DNA from: Salibaculum griseiflavum
GTDB taxonomy: Bacteria; Pseudomonadota; Alphaproteobacteria; Rhodobacterales; Rhodobacteraceae
NCBI RefSeq assembly: GCF_003129565.1
Contig: NZ_QETF01000001.1
Coordinates: forward strand, 248,001 to 312,000
Direction: 5' to 3'
Length of the DNA: 64,000 nucleotides
In this document: in pieces, positions 16,336-24,506 of the stretch
Position numbering within the stretch: position 1 is the first letter of the stretch
How the letters are laid out: each line of letters opens with the position of its first letter
Notes under the pieces: generated by a model
Told to the model about the DNA's origin: nothing
Databases searched by the model: none
What the model saw: only the letters and a program-made list of their open reading frames with translations
Made by a program: the position numbers and the translations under genes

Positions 16336-17846
16336 TTCTTCTTCCCGAACCCGCTCAGGCCCGGGGGCAATTGCGACCCGCCGCCGAATCCCGGCATGCC
16401 GCCGGGCAGGCCTTTGCCACCACCCAGTGCCTTGGCAGCCTCTTCTATCGCCTTCGGGTCGTTCATGTCGGGCATGCCGCCGGGCATGTCGCCGCCCTTG
16501 CCCAGCATCCCCTTCATCGCCTGCTTCAGGGCGCCGCCTTTGCCCATCTTGCCCATCTTCTTCATCATGTCGGCCATCTGCCGCTGCATTTTCAGAAGCT
16601 GGTTCAGTTCGGACACTTCCAGCCCAGCGCCCTTGGCGATCCGCTTCTTGCGGCTGGCCTGAAGGATCTGCGGGTTGGCGCGCTCTTTCCTGGTCATCGA
16701 GTTGATCAGCGCAACCTGGCGCTTGAAGACGCTTTCGTCGATGCCCGCGTTTTCCATCTGCTTGGCGGCTTTCTTCATGCCCGGCATCATGCCCATGATG
16801 CCTTCCATGCCGCCCATCTTTTGCATCTGTTCCAGCTGCATCTTCATGTCGTTCATGTTGAAGCGGCCCTTCTGGAACCGTTTCATCATGCGTTCGGCCT
16901 GTTCGGCCTCGATGGTTTCCTGCGCCTTCTCGACGAGGCTGACGATGTCGCCCATGCCAAGGATGCGGCCAGCGATCCGTTCGGCGTGGAATTCCTCGAT
17001 CGCGTCCATCTTCTCGCCCAGGCCGACGAAGCGGATGGGCTTGCCCGTGACGGCACGCATGGACAGGGCGGCACCGCCGCGCCCGTCGCCATCCATCCGG
17101 GTCAGGACAACGCCCGAGACGCCGATCTTGTCGTCGAATTCGGTCGCAACGTTCACCGCATCCTGGCCGGTCAGGCCGTCGACCACCAGAAGGGTCTCAC
17201 GCGGGTTGGCCACGTCGCGCACCTCGGCGGCCTGTTGGATCAGCTCGGCGTCGATATGCAACCGGCCGGCGGTATCGAGCATATAGACGTCATAACCACC
17301 AAGGCTGGCCTGCGTCTTGGCGCGTTTGGCAATCTGCACCGGGCTTTCGCCCTTGACGATGGGCAGGGTGTCGACGCCGATCTGGACGCCGAGGATCTGC
17401 AACTGTTCCATCGCCGCGGGCCGGTTCACGTCGAGCGACGCCATCAGGACCTTCTTGCCCTCGCGCTCTTTCAGCCGCTTGGCCAGCTTGGCCGTGGTCG
17501 TGGTCTTACCCGAGCCCTGAAGGCCGACCATCAGGATCGGGGCGGGCGGATTATCGACCTTGAGCTTGCCGGGGTCTTCGTCGCCGGTCAGGACATGGAC
17601 CAGTTCGTCATGGACGATCTTCACGACCTGCTGGCCGGGCGTGACCGATTTCGTTACCGCCTGACCGGTGGCCTTGTCCTGCACGGCCTTGACGAAATCG
17701 CGGGCCACCGGAAGAGACACGTCCGCCTCCAACAGGGCGACGCGGACTTCGCGCAGGGCGGTCTTGACGTCATCCTCGGATAGGGCGCCCTGCTTGGTCA
17801 GGCGCTCGAAGACGCCGGACAGGCGGTCTGAAAGGCTCTCGAACAT
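16332..17846 (-). CDS. ffh: Signal recognition particle GTPase Ffh
   Basis: 504 residues. N domain, then the G domain with 'GLQGSGKTTTTAKLAKRL' (G1), 'LDVNRPAAMEQL', 'LDTAGRLHIDAEL' (G3), 'LTRMDGDGRGGAAL' (TKMD-like) and 'FVGLGEKMDAIEEF'. The methionine-rich M domain follows from about residue 300. The C-terminal ~60 residues are rich in Gly, Met and Pro and end GFGKKK. Ffh binds signal sequences and targets nascent membrane proteins to FtsY/SecYEG. The second of two adjacent ATGs (17846) is six bases from AAGGAGG and is preferred. Confidence 0.97.
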   Translation of the reverse strand: MFESLSDRLSGVFERLTKQGALSEDDVKTALREVRVALLEADVSLPVARDFVKAVQDKATGQAVTKSVTPGQQVVKIVHDELVHVLTGDEDPGKLKVDNPPAPILMVGLQGSGKTTTTAKLAKRLKEREGKKVLMASLDVNRPAAMEQLQILGVQIGVDTLPIVKGESPVQIAKRAKTQASLGGYDVYMLDTAGRLHIDAELIQQAAEVRDVANPRETLLVVDGLTGQDAVNVATEFDDKIGVSGVVLTRMDGDGRGGAALSMRAVTGKPIRFVGLGEKMDAIEEFHAERIAGRILGMGDIVSLVEKAQETIEAEQAERMMKRFQKGRFNMNDMKMQLEQMQKMGGMEGIMGMMPGMKKAAKQMENAGIDESVFKRQVALINSMTRKERANPQILQASRKKRIAKGAGLEVSELNQLLKMQRQMADMMKKMGKMGKGGALKQAMKGMLGKGGDMPGGMPDMNDPKAIEEAAKALGGGKGLPGGMPGFGGGSQLPPGLSGFGKKK

Positions 17847-18111
17847 CATGCGCCTCCTTGCGGCGGTTGTCTCTTCTGTCCGGTCCATATAGGCACGAAC
17901 GGCTCAATGCAGTAGCGCCCCCGTGGGCGAAACCTCGCTGACGGGGGGCGATCCCTGAAGAAACAGGGACCGGAAAGGCTACGCTCTCCGGATATGGTCG
18001 GGGCTTTAGGCGGGTTGGAATGGCGAGTCAAGCTCCGGCTGGACTTTGCCGCATTCATGCCCATCTATGGAAGAAAGCGGCTTCAATGTTCAGCCGCGCA
18101 CAGGAGGCCCT

Positions 18112-18990
18112 ATGGATAACTGGGATGAGGTCCGAACCGCCTACCAGGTGGCTCGCGTTGGAACCGTCAGCGGCGCGGCCGAGGTGTTGGGCGTGCATCA
18201 TGCCACGGTGATCCGCCATATCGACGCTCTGGAGGAGCGTTTGGGGACACGGTTGTTCCAGCGCCACGCCCGCGGCTACACCCCGACCGAGGCCGGGCAG
18301 GACCTTCTGCAGGTTGCCGCCGCCACCGATGACCAGCTGACCCAGTTGGCGGGGCGGATCCGCGGCCAGGGCGAAGGGGTGACCGGCGAATTGGTCGTGA
18401 CGTCTCTTGAGGCGTTTTCGCCCGAGCTGACTCCCGTGTTGGCCTCTTTCCGCGAGACCTATCCCGAGATCAGGGTCCGTTACCTGACTGGCCAGCGCCT
18501 GTTCCGTCTGGAATACGGCGAGGCCCATGTGGCGATCCGTGCCGGCAAGGCCCCTGACCAACCCGACAACGTGGTGCAGAAATTCATAAGGCAATCGGCG
18601 CACCTGGTGGCGTCCAAGGCCTACATCGCCCAGCATGGCCAGCCCGCAGGCGAAGATGATCTGGCCCAGCATTGGTTCGTCGGTCCAGATGAAAAGGGCA
18701 ACCGTGCACCCTACAACCAATGGCTGGCCGAGATCGTGCCCGATAAGCGGGTGATTTTCCGCACGTCGACCACGCGCAACGTGGTGGATGCTATCCTTGC
18801 CGGAGTCGGGATCGGCTTCGTGGGGCGAGGTGAGCTGGATCGCCATGACGACCTGATCGAGGTGTTGCCATCACGAACCGAATGGGGCGGCCAATTGTGG
18901 CTTGTGACCCATGTGGACCTGCATCGCACGACCAAGGTTCAGGCGTTTCTCAAGCATTTGAAGGAGGCGGCCAAGGACTGGGACACCTAG
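18112..18990 (+). CDS. LysR-family transcriptional regulator
   Basis: 292 residues from the ATG six bases after AGGAGG. The N-terminal winged HTH reads 'WDEVRTAYQVARVGTVSGAAEVLGVHHATVIRHIDALEERLG'; a substrate-binding-like domain follows from ~90 to the end. The effector is unknown. LysR regulators usually control a divergent neighbour, but here the divergent gene is ffh, 265 bases away, so its targets may be elsewhere. Its stop codon overlaps that of the convergent ArsR gene. Confidence 0.87.
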   Translation: MDNWDEVRTAYQVARVGTVSGAAEVLGVHHATVIRHIDALEERLGTRLFQRHARGYTPTEAGQDLLQVAAATDDQLTQLAGRIRGQGEGVTGELVVTSLEAFSPELTPVLASFRETYPEIRVRYLTGQRLFRLEYGEAHVAIRAGKAPDQPDNVVQKFIRQSAHLVASKAYIAQHGQPAGEDDLAQHWFVGPDEKGNRAPYNQWLAEIVPDKRVIFRTSTTRNVVDAILAGVGIGFVGRGELDRHDDLIEVLPSRTEWGGQLWLVTHVDLHRTTKVQAFLKHLKEAAKDWDT

Positions 18991-19313
18991 TCCGGTCGCA
19001 ATTCGCCCTCGAGGAACCGCTCGAAAGCGTCCAGATCGATCTGATCGAATTGGCCGAAACTCTGCATCCAGACACTGGCCGCGCGCAGCGCGTCCGGCTC
19101 CAGCTTGCACCATTTGACGCGCCCGCGCTTTTCCTGGCTGATCAAGCCGGCGCGAGTCAGGATGCCGAGGTGCTTGGAAATCGCGGCGAGCGACATCTCG
19201 AAGGGCTCTGCCACATCGGTGACGGCCATGTCGTCTTCGAGCAGCATCATCAGGATCGTCCGTCGGGTCGGGTCGGCCAGGGCTGCAAAAACGGTATCGA
19301 GGGGCGCGCTCAT
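18987..19313 (-). CDS. ArsR-family transcriptional regulator
   Basis: 108 residues. The winged HTH 'VFAALADPTRRTILMMLLEDDMAVTDVAEPFEMSLAAISKHLGILTRAGLISQEKRGRVKWCKLEP' matches ArsR regulators without the metal-binding ELCVCD box, the type usually paired with SRPBCC proteins; no such partner is adjacent. No Shine-Dalgarno precedes the ATG. A perfect inverted repeat lies 31 bases upstream. Stops of this gene and the LysR gene share the palindrome CTAG. Confidence 0.87.
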   Translation of the reverse strand: MSAPLDTVFAALADPTRRTILMMLLEDDMAVTDVAEPFEMSLAAISKHLGILTRAGLISQEKRGRVKWCKLEPDALRAASVWMQSFGQFDQIDLDAFERFLEGELRPD

Positions 19314-19343
19314 GCGCCCATCAAGCGGCAATCTCGAAAAACG

Positions 19344-19359
19344 TCAACCGTTTGGTTGA
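19344..19359. promoter_or_regulatory. Probable ArsR operator
   Basis: TCAACC-GTTT-GGTTGA, a perfect inverted repeat just upstream of the ArsR gene. The motif resembles sites I recall for this ArsR subgroup. On the minus strand a TTGACG overlaps one arm, so binding could block transcription; autoregulation is inferred. Confidence 0.55.
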
Positions 19360-19462
19360 ATATGGCGCAATCCGCAATTCCCTGACTTCGGCCGGTGCGG
19401 CAGGGTGGCGCGCCATGGTTTAATTATTATGAATCAGTGGGTTGTGCGGCGTGATGGTAGAG

Positions 19463-19491
19463 TTGACTCTGACACTCCCCACGCTTAGCAC
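19463..19491 (+). promoter_or_regulatory. Probable promoter of the ATP synthase F0 operon
   Basis: TTGACT, 17 bases, then TAGCAC, ending 27 bases before the atpI start. It is the only good -35/-10 pair in the 205-base gap before the operon. Confidence 0.55.
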
Positions 19492-19518
19492 ATCCTCAAC
19501 CGATGAAAGGGGCTGATC

Positions 19519-19863
19519 TTGTCCGATCATGATCCATCAGACCGCCTGCAGGCGCTGGAGGAAAAGATCGCGGCAGCCAAGACCGGCAAGGTCGAGAAGC
19601 ACCATTCCGAGGAGCACTATTCGCAAGCGCAGCTTGCCTGGCGGATGGTGATCGAGCTTGTGGCCGGTCTGGGGATCGGTTTCGGCATCGGATACGGGCT
19701 GGACTACCTGCTGGGTACGACGCCTTGGTTGATGGTGCTTTTCGTTTTCTTCGGCCTCGCGGCTGGTGTCAAAACCATGATGCGGTCGGCGGAAGAGATA
19801 CAAAGAACGCAGCTGTCCGAGCAGGGCGGCGAGGACGGGAAAGACAAACGCGATGGCGACTGA
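19519..19863 (+). CDS. atpI: F0F1 ATP synthase-associated protein AtpI
   Basis: 114 residues with a TTG start after GAAAGGGG. A charged N-terminal helix is followed by two membrane segments: '[20 protein letters not shown]' and '[20 protein letters not shown]'. AtpI assists c-ring assembly or Mg2+ handling in related organisms. The rare TTG start suggests low expression relative to the structural subunits. It overlaps the start of atpB by 11 bases. Confidence 0.88.
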   Translation: MSDHDPSDRLQALEEKIAAAKTGKVEKHHSEEHYSQAQLAWRMVIELVAGLGIGFGIGYGLDYLLGTTPWLMVLFVFFGLAAGVKTMMRSAEEIQRTQLSEQGGEDGKDKRDGD

Positions 19864-20608
19864 GACGAACGGCGGAGAAAGCAGCCTGGTCTTCCACCCG
19901 ATGGACCAGTTCATTGTCGAGCCTCTTTTCGGGAACGGCCCGATCCACTGGTACACACCCACCAACGTGACGTTGTGGATGGCACTGGCCGTCGTCGGGG
20001 TGATCCTGCTTCTGGTCGTCGGCACCCGCCGTCGGGCCATCGTGCCCAACCGCACCCAGTCGATCGCCGAGCTTGCCTACGGTTTCATCTACAAGATGGT
20101 CGAGGATGTCGCGGGCAAGGATGCCGTGGGGTTCTTCCCCTACATTATGACCCTGTTCATGTTCATCGTTTTCGCCAACTTCCTTGGGCTGGTGCCAACC
20201 GCCTTCACCACGACCTCGCATTTCGCCGTTACCGTGGTGCTTGCCCTGGCCGTCTTCCTGACCGTCACGATCGTCGGGTTCGTCAAGAACGGGTCGAAAT
20301 TCCTGGGGCTGTTCTGGGTGTCCAGCGCGCCGCTCGCTCTGCGCCCGATCCTGGCCGTGATCGAGCTTATCTCTTACTTCGTGCGTCCGGTCAGCCACTC
20401 CATTCGTCTTGCCGGCAACCTGATGGCCGGTCACGCGGTGATCAAGGTTTTCGCCGGCTTCGCCGCGATTGCCCTTGTCAGCCCGCTGTCGGTGCTGGCG
20501 ATCACGGCGATGTACGGTCTCGAAGTCCTGGTATCCTTCATCCAGGCCTATGTCTTCACCATTCTGACCTGCGTGTATCTGAAGGATGCGCTGCACCCGT
20601 CGCACTAA
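19853..20608 (+). CDS. atpB: ATP synthase F0 subunit a
   Basis: 251 residues, mostly hydrophobic. '[22 protein letters not shown]' contains the essential proton-channel Arg, and '[24 protein letters not shown]' is the conserved last helix. Together with the c-ring it forms the proton path. It overlaps atpI and is followed 51 bases later by atpE. Confidence 0.96.
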   Translation: MATETNGGESSLVFHPMDQFIVEPLFGNGPIHWYTPTNVTLWMALAVVGVILLLVVGTRRRAIVPNRTQSIAELAYGFIYKMVEDVAGKDAVGFFPYIMTLFMFIVFANFLGLVPTAFTTTSHFAVTVVLALAVFLTVTIVGFVKNGSKFLGLFWVSSAPLALRPILAVIELISYFVRPVSHSIRLAGNLMAGHAVIKVFAGFAAIALVSPLSVLAITAMYGLEVLVSFIQAYVFTILTCVYLKDALHPSH

Positions 20609-20659
20609 GGTCCGAACTGCACTCTCGAAACTTCCAAATCAATCGTAAGGAGAATTCTC

Positions 20660-20884
20660 ATGGAAGGTGAACTCGCACATATCGGCGCTGGTCTGGCTGC
20701 AATCGGTTCCGGCGCTGCCGCAATCGGTGTGGGCACCGTTGCCGGCAACTTCCTGGCCGGCGCCCTGCGCAACCCGTCCGCCGCTGGCGGCCAGACGGCC
20801 ACCCTGTTCATCGGCATCGCCTTCGCAGAGGCCCTGGGGATCTTCTCGTTCCTCGTCGCCCTGCTGCTGATGTTCGCCGTCTAA
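20660..20884 (+). CDS. atpE: ATP synthase F0 subunit c
   Basis: 74 residues: two membrane hairpin helices with glycine-rich '[29 protein letters not shown]' and the proton-binding Glu in '[14 protein letters not shown]'. The ion-site residues indicate H+ rather than Na+. A strong TAAGGAG (20646-20652), seven bases before ATG in an A/T-rich leader, and a GC-rich hairpin after the stop should favour the high expression a multi-copy ring needs. Confidence 0.97.
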   Translation: MEGELAHIGAGLAAIGSGAAAIGVGTVAGNFLAGALRNPSAAGGQTATLFIGIAFAEALGIFSFLVALLLMFAV

Positions 20885-20910
20885 GCCTTACGGAACACTT
20901 TCCTTACGCG

Positions 20911-20936
20911 CGGGCGGCTCGGCAACGGGCCGCCCG
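20911..20936 (+). promoter_or_regulatory. Intercistronic hairpin after atpE
   Basis: CGGGCGGC pairs perfectly with GCCGCCCG across a 10-base loop, between atpE and the b' gene. There is no T-run, so it is more likely an mRNA stabiliser or partial attenuator than a terminator. Confidence 0.6.
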
Positions 20937-20967
20937 ATAGTGAGACCCAGTTCCGACGGAGGACGTC

Positions 20968-21516
20968 ATGGCGACCGAAACAACCGGGGAAACCGCAAGC
21001 ACCTGTGTCGGTGTTGATGGCTCTGCCATCGGCATGCCGCAGCTGTGTTTTGACTGGTGGCCCAACCAGATTTTCTGGCTTCTTCTCACGCTCGTCGTGA
21101 TCTACTTCGTGCTGTCCCGCATCGCGCTGCCCCGCATTTCCGCGGTTCTGGCCGAACGCGCGGGCACCATAACCAATGATATCGCCGCTGCCGAAGAGCT
21201 GAAGCAGAAGGCACAAGAGGCCGAGGCCGCCTATGAAAAGGCGCTTGCCGATGCCCGTGCCGAAGCCCAGCGTATCGTCGCGGAATCGAAGGCCGAGATC
21301 CAGGCCGAGCTCGACGCGGAGATGGCCAAGGCCGACGCCGAGATTGCCGCTCGCACTGCCGAGAGCGAGAAGGCGATCGCCGAGATCCAGGCCAATGCCA
21401 TGGACAGCGTCAAGGACGTGGCCAAGGACGTGGCCAAGGACATCGTTGCCGCCATGGGTGGGAAGGCAGATGCCCGCACCGTGACAGCGGCCGTCAACGC
21501 CCGGATGAAAGGGTAA
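20968..21516 (+). CDS. ATP synthase F0 subunit b'
   Basis: 182 residues. A short N-terminal tail with two cysteines precedes one membrane helix ('[21 protein letters not shown]'). A long alpha-helical, Ala/Glu/Lys-rich stalk follows. Two diverged b-type subunits in tandem, b' then b, are typical of alphaproteobacteria and cyanobacteria; they form a heterodimeric peripheral stalk. The gene is usually called atpG or atpX, so I leave the symbol blank. Confidence 0.92.
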   Translation: MATETTGETASTCVGVDGSAIGMPQLCFDWWPNQIFWLLLTLVVIYFVLSRIALPRISAVLAERAGTITNDIAAAEELKQKAQEAEAAYEKALADARAEAQRIVAESKAEIQAELDAEMAKADAEIAARTAESEKAIAEIQANAMDSVKDVAKDVAKDIVAAMGGKADARTVTAAVNARMKG

Positions 21517-21521
21517 GCGCC

Positions 21522-22088
21522 ATGAAAAAACTCATGACCACCGCCGCCCTGTCGCTCGTCGCCTCTCCTGCCTTCGCGGCGTCGGGCGATTACGGCTTCT
21601 TCTCGCTCAAGAACACCGACTTCATCGTTCTTCTGGGCTTTATCGTCTTCCTTGCCGTGCTGGCCTATTTCAAGGTCCCCGGCATGATCGGCAAGATGCT
21701 GGACGACCGTGCCGAGGGCATCAAGTCCGAGCTGGACGAAGCCAAGGCCCTGCGTGAAGAGGCGCAGACCCTGCTGGCATCCTACGAGCGCAAGCAGAAA
21801 GAGGTTCAGGCCCAGGCCGATCGGATCGTCACGACCGCCAAGGAAGAGGCGACGGCCGCGGCCGAGCAGGCCAAGGACGACATCAAGGCCTCTGTTGCGC
21901 GCCGTCTGGCCGCTGCCGAAGAGCAGATCGAGAGCGCCAAGGACTCGGCTGTCCGTGACGTGCAATCCAAGGCCGTCGCTGTCGCAATCGGTGCCGCGCA
22001 GGACGTGATCGCAAAGCAGACCACGGCAACCGAGGCCAACAAGCTGATTGATGAGGCGATCGCCGAGGTGGGTGCCAAGCTGCACTGA
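21522..22088 (+). CDS. atpF: ATP synthase F0 subunit b
   Basis: 188 residues. A signal-like leader MKKLMTTAALSLVASPAFA precedes the membrane helix ('FIVLLGFIVFLAVLAYFKV') and a long coiled-coil stalk rich in Glu, Ala and Lys. It starts five bases after the b' stop. The operon ends here: F1 genes do not follow, as expected in alphaproteobacteria where F0 and F1 operons are split. Confidence 0.94.
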   Translation: MKKLMTTAALSLVASPAFAASGDYGFFSLKNTDFIVLLGFIVFLAVLAYFKVPGMIGKMLDDRAEGIKSELDEAKALREEAQTLLASYERKQKEVQAQADRIVTTAKEEATAAAEQAKDDIKASVARRLAAAEEQIESAKDSAVRDVQSKAVAVAIGAAQDVIAKQTTATEANKLIDEAIAEVGAKLH

Positions 22089-22111
22089 CCAGACGAAACC
22101 CGACGAAATGG

Positions 22112-22144
22112 AAAGGCCCGGTGCTTCATGCCCGGGCCTTTTTT
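22112..22144. terminator. Rho-independent terminator of the F0 operon
   Basis: AAAGGCCCGG, 10-base loop, CCGGGCCTTT and further T residues: a perfect 10-bp stem plus a T-run. The reverse strand has only a short A/T stretch, but the element also abuts the convergent oxidoreductase stop. Confidence 0.93.
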
Positions 22145-22893
22145 CATGCTTGGTGGGTTATGAAGGGCGTGACTTCCGGGGCATCGGCTTTCAACCGGCC
22201 ATTTTCATCGAAATCCGTGTCCCCGTTGAACCGCACCCTGGGCCGGTCACCCCAGCCCGCCAGCAGGCTCGGCTGGTCGGACAGCGCCTTGGACATGCGG
22301 GCTTCCATCTCGGTGCGGGCTGACCCTTTGTGGTATCCGTGCACGCCGTGAACAAAGACAGGATCCAGCACCTCGAATCCGCAATAGCGAAGCGCATACA
22401 TGAATGGCCACAGCACCAGCCGGATATTCCCCTCGCGGCCATCGGGGGCTGTTTCGATCGCATCGGCGCCGGTCGTCGCACAGATGAGCACCGACTTGCC
22501 CCGGGCCAACCCCTTGTCGAACCGCTGGCTGCCCTTGTGGAGGACGCCGTTCACGAGGCACCTGTCCATCCAGCCTTTCAGGATCGCGGGCGGCCCGAAC
22601 CACCAGACAGGGAAATGCAGGATCAGCCGGTCGGCCTTTTGAATCTTTCCTAGTTCGCGGGCGACGTCGCCGGGCAGCTTGCCGGTCTGCGCGGCGGCTT
22701 CCTGCGCCTTGAGGGTATCGAACGGCCCTTCTTGCCAATAATGACTGGCCCGTTCGACCGGGTCGAACCCGTCCTGAACCAGATGACTTTCAAGAGGATC
22801 CCGGCAGGCGTTCGCGCTCGCCCGCGCCCACTGATGGGTGAAGCTGCCTGAATCGGCGTTGGCAGTGACGACAAGGGTTTGGGGCGCGGTCAT
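22144..22893 (-). CDS. NAD(P)H:quinone oxidoreductase-like flavodoxin-fold protein
   Basis: 249 residues. The N-terminal flavodoxin-like start 'TLVVTANADSGSFTHQWA' and the signature 'LHFPVWWFGPPAILKGWMDRC' match the KefF/MdaB/NQO1 family of FMN- or FAD-dependent two-electron quinone reductases. 'CATTGADAI' corresponds to the second flavin-binding loop. Its ATG overlaps the stop of the GntR gene by four bases, so it is co-translated with that regulator and probably controlled by it. Confidence 0.85.
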   Translation of the reverse strand: MTAPQTLVVTANADSGSFTHQWARASANACRDPLESHLVQDGFDPVERASHYWQEGPFDTLKAQEAAAQTGKLPGDVARELGKIQKADRLILHFPVWWFGPPAILKGWMDRCLVNGVLHKGSQRFDKGLARGKSVLICATTGADAIETAPDGREGNIRLVLWPFMYALRYCGFEVLDPVFVHGVHGYHKGSARTEMEARMSKALSDQPSLLAGWGDRPRVRFNGDTDFDENGRLKADAPEVTPFITHQA

Positions 22894-23657
22894 TTTCCGA
22901 TTTCGTGTTCGTAACGTTGACGCGCGATCCGCTCGTTGTGCTCGGCCTGTTGATGATCGGTGAGGGCCTGTTCGACGAAGGAAAGGTGGGCCTCGACCGC
23001 CGCACGGGCCGCAGTCGCATCGCGGGCCTGAAGCGCATCATTGATCGCGCGGTGCTGGTCCAGCAGGCTCTCGCGGGTCATGCGCTGCTTGAACATGATC
23101 TGGCGGTTGTAGAAGACGCCTTCCCGAAGCAGCTGGTACATAGAGCGCATCATGTGCAGCATGATGACATTGTGGCTCGCCTCGATGATCGAAAGGTGGA
23201 AATCCGCGTCCAGCGCCGCCTCTTGCTGAGGGTTCCGCTTGCGATGGGCCGCTTCCATCTTCTGAAAGATCGTGTCGATGACCTTCAGGTCGGTCTCGGT
23301 TCCGTGGGCGGCGGCCCGCTCGGCGGCCAGTCCTTCCATGTCGCGGCGAAAAGCGATGTAGTCGAAGACCGCCTCGTCATGGGTGGAAAACAGCCGCACC
23401 AGGGCATCCGAGAAGGCATTTCCGAAGACTTCGGCCACGTAGACCCCCGAACCGGCCTTGCTGGTCAGCAACCCGTTCTCCTGCAATTCGGCAAGGGCCT
23501 CGCGGAGGGACGGGCGCGACACGCCCAACCGTTCGGAAAGTTCCCGTTCCGAAGGCAGCCGTTCACCGGGGCGCAGTATGCCGCGCAGGATCAATTTCTC
23601 GATCTGGCGAACAACCGATTGCGACAGCTTCTCGGGCTGGACGGGTTCAAATGGCAT
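22890..23657 (-). CDS. GntR-family (FCD/FadR-type) transcriptional regulator
   Basis: 255 residues. The winged HTH, residues ~8-75, contains 'LRPGERLPSERELSERLGVSRPSLREALAELQENGLL'. The helical FCD ligand domain has the metal-site pattern 'DADFHLSIIEASHN' ... 'DQHRAINDALQARDATAARAAVEAHL'. Regulators of this subgroup sense carboxylic acids. GGAGG precedes the ATG. A 39-base near-palindrome covers its own promoter, and a site with the same core spacing covers the glcDEF promoter, so a hydroxy- or keto-acid effector such as glycolate is a reasonable guess, no more. Confidence 0.9.
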   Translation of the reverse strand: MPFEPVQPEKLSQSVVRQIEKLILRGILRPGERLPSERELSERLGVSRPSLREALAELQENGLLTSKAGSGVYVAEVFGNAFSDALVRLFSTHDEAVFDYIAFRRDMEGLAAERAAAHGTETDLKVIDTIFQKMEAAHRKRNPQQEAALDADFHLSIIEASHNVIMLHMMRSMYQLLREGVFYNRQIMFKQRMTRESLLDQHRAINDALQARDATAARAAVEAHLSFVEQALTDHQQAEHNERIARQRYEHEIGK

Positions 23658-23665
23658 GGTGGCCT

Positions 23666-23711
23666 CCGCTGGCTCTGGTCAAGACATATGACCAAAGCCA
23701 GCGGGGCTCAA
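23666..23711 (-). promoter_or_regulatory. GntR promoter overlapped by a long palindromic operator
   Basis: Minus strand: TTGAGC, 17 bases, TATGTC (23711 down to 23683). The palindrome has 16-base arms (23666-23681 and 23689-23704) with one mismatch around a 7-base spacer containing the -10. The inner half-sites are TGGTCA and TGACCA. Binding of a dimer or tetramer there would block RNA polymerase. Confidence 0.72.
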
Positions 23712-23734
23712 TGGGCCGTGCGGACGGCTCCGGT

Positions 23735-24394
23735 TCAGGCGTTCGGCGTGATCGTGATTTCCACCCGCCGGTTCTGAGCCCGACCTTCGGGTGTCAGGTT
23801 CGTTGCGATAGGGGCATCCTCGCCCCGTCCGATCGACCGGATGCGGTTCGGTGTGACGCCGGCACCGATCAAAACCGAGCTGACCGCTTGGGCGCGACGG
23901 GCCGAAAGATCCTGGTTGTAGGCAGCGCTGCCGGTGTTGTCGGTATGGCCGATCACATTGATCGTGGTCCCCGGGTAGCGGTTGATCGAGGCGGCCAGCG
24001 TGGTCAGATCGCTGCGCAGCGCGCCGGTGAGCTGGGCGCTATCGGTAGCGAACAGGATGTCCTGCGGCAGGGTCACGATCAGCTGGTCGCCGGTGTTCAC
24101 GATGGTCGCGTTGGAGCCCATCTGCTGGCGCAGCTCGGCCTCCTGGCGATCCAGCTGTGCGCCTCCGATGGCACCCAACCCGCCACCGACCAGAGCGCCG
24201 ACAACGGCGCCGCGGCGGCGTTCCTCGGCATTGTCACCCGAGGCGATGCCCACCAGTGCGCCAAGGCCCGCCCCCACGGCAGCGCCGGTTTGCTGGTTGC
24301 GGTTGGGGTTGTTGGGGTCGGTCATCTCGGCACAGCCGGCGACGACGAACAGGGACGAGGCCACCAGGGCCGTGGTCAGCTTTGAAATCTTCAT
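23735..24394 (-). CDS. OmpA-family lipoprotein with glycine zipper
   Basis: 219 residues from the ATG at 24394, after AAAGAAG. The signal 'LTTALVASSLFVVAGC' ends in a lipobox (VAGC). A glycine-zipper segment follows ('GAAVGAGLGALVGIASGD', 'GAVVGALVGGGLGAIGG'), which may insert in or lie along a membrane. The C-terminal OmpA domain has 'INVIGHTDNTGSAAYNQDLSARRAQAV' and 'GRGEDAPIATN', the peptidoglycan-binding signature. It likely tethers the outer membrane to the cell wall, like YiaD-type proteins. Confidence 0.9.
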   Translation of the reverse strand: MKISKLTTALVASSLFVVAGCAEMTDPNNPNRNQQTGAAVGAGLGALVGIASGDNAEERRRGAVVGALVGGGLGAIGGAQLDRQEAELRQQMGSNATIVNTGDQLIVTLPQDILFATDSAQLTGALRSDLTTLAASINRYPGTTINVIGHTDNTGSAAYNQDLSARRAQAVSSVLIGAGVTPNRIRSIGRGEDAPIATNLTPEGRAQNRRVEITITPNA

Positions 24395-24506
24395 CGGTCT
24401 TCTTTCACTTTTGGGCGCGCATGCATCGCGCGTCTGTGCCATCTTATCGCGGTGCGGCCCCTGTTATCCAATATCAGCGGATCTACACGCGGTTTATCGC
24501 CGATCC

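Noticed and set aside
17935-18000. Possible small structured RNA (SRP RNA) upstream of ffh
   Set aside because: Two short hairpins are present, but the conserved SRP RNA tetraloop and the symmetric-loop sequence are not, so there is no basis for the call.
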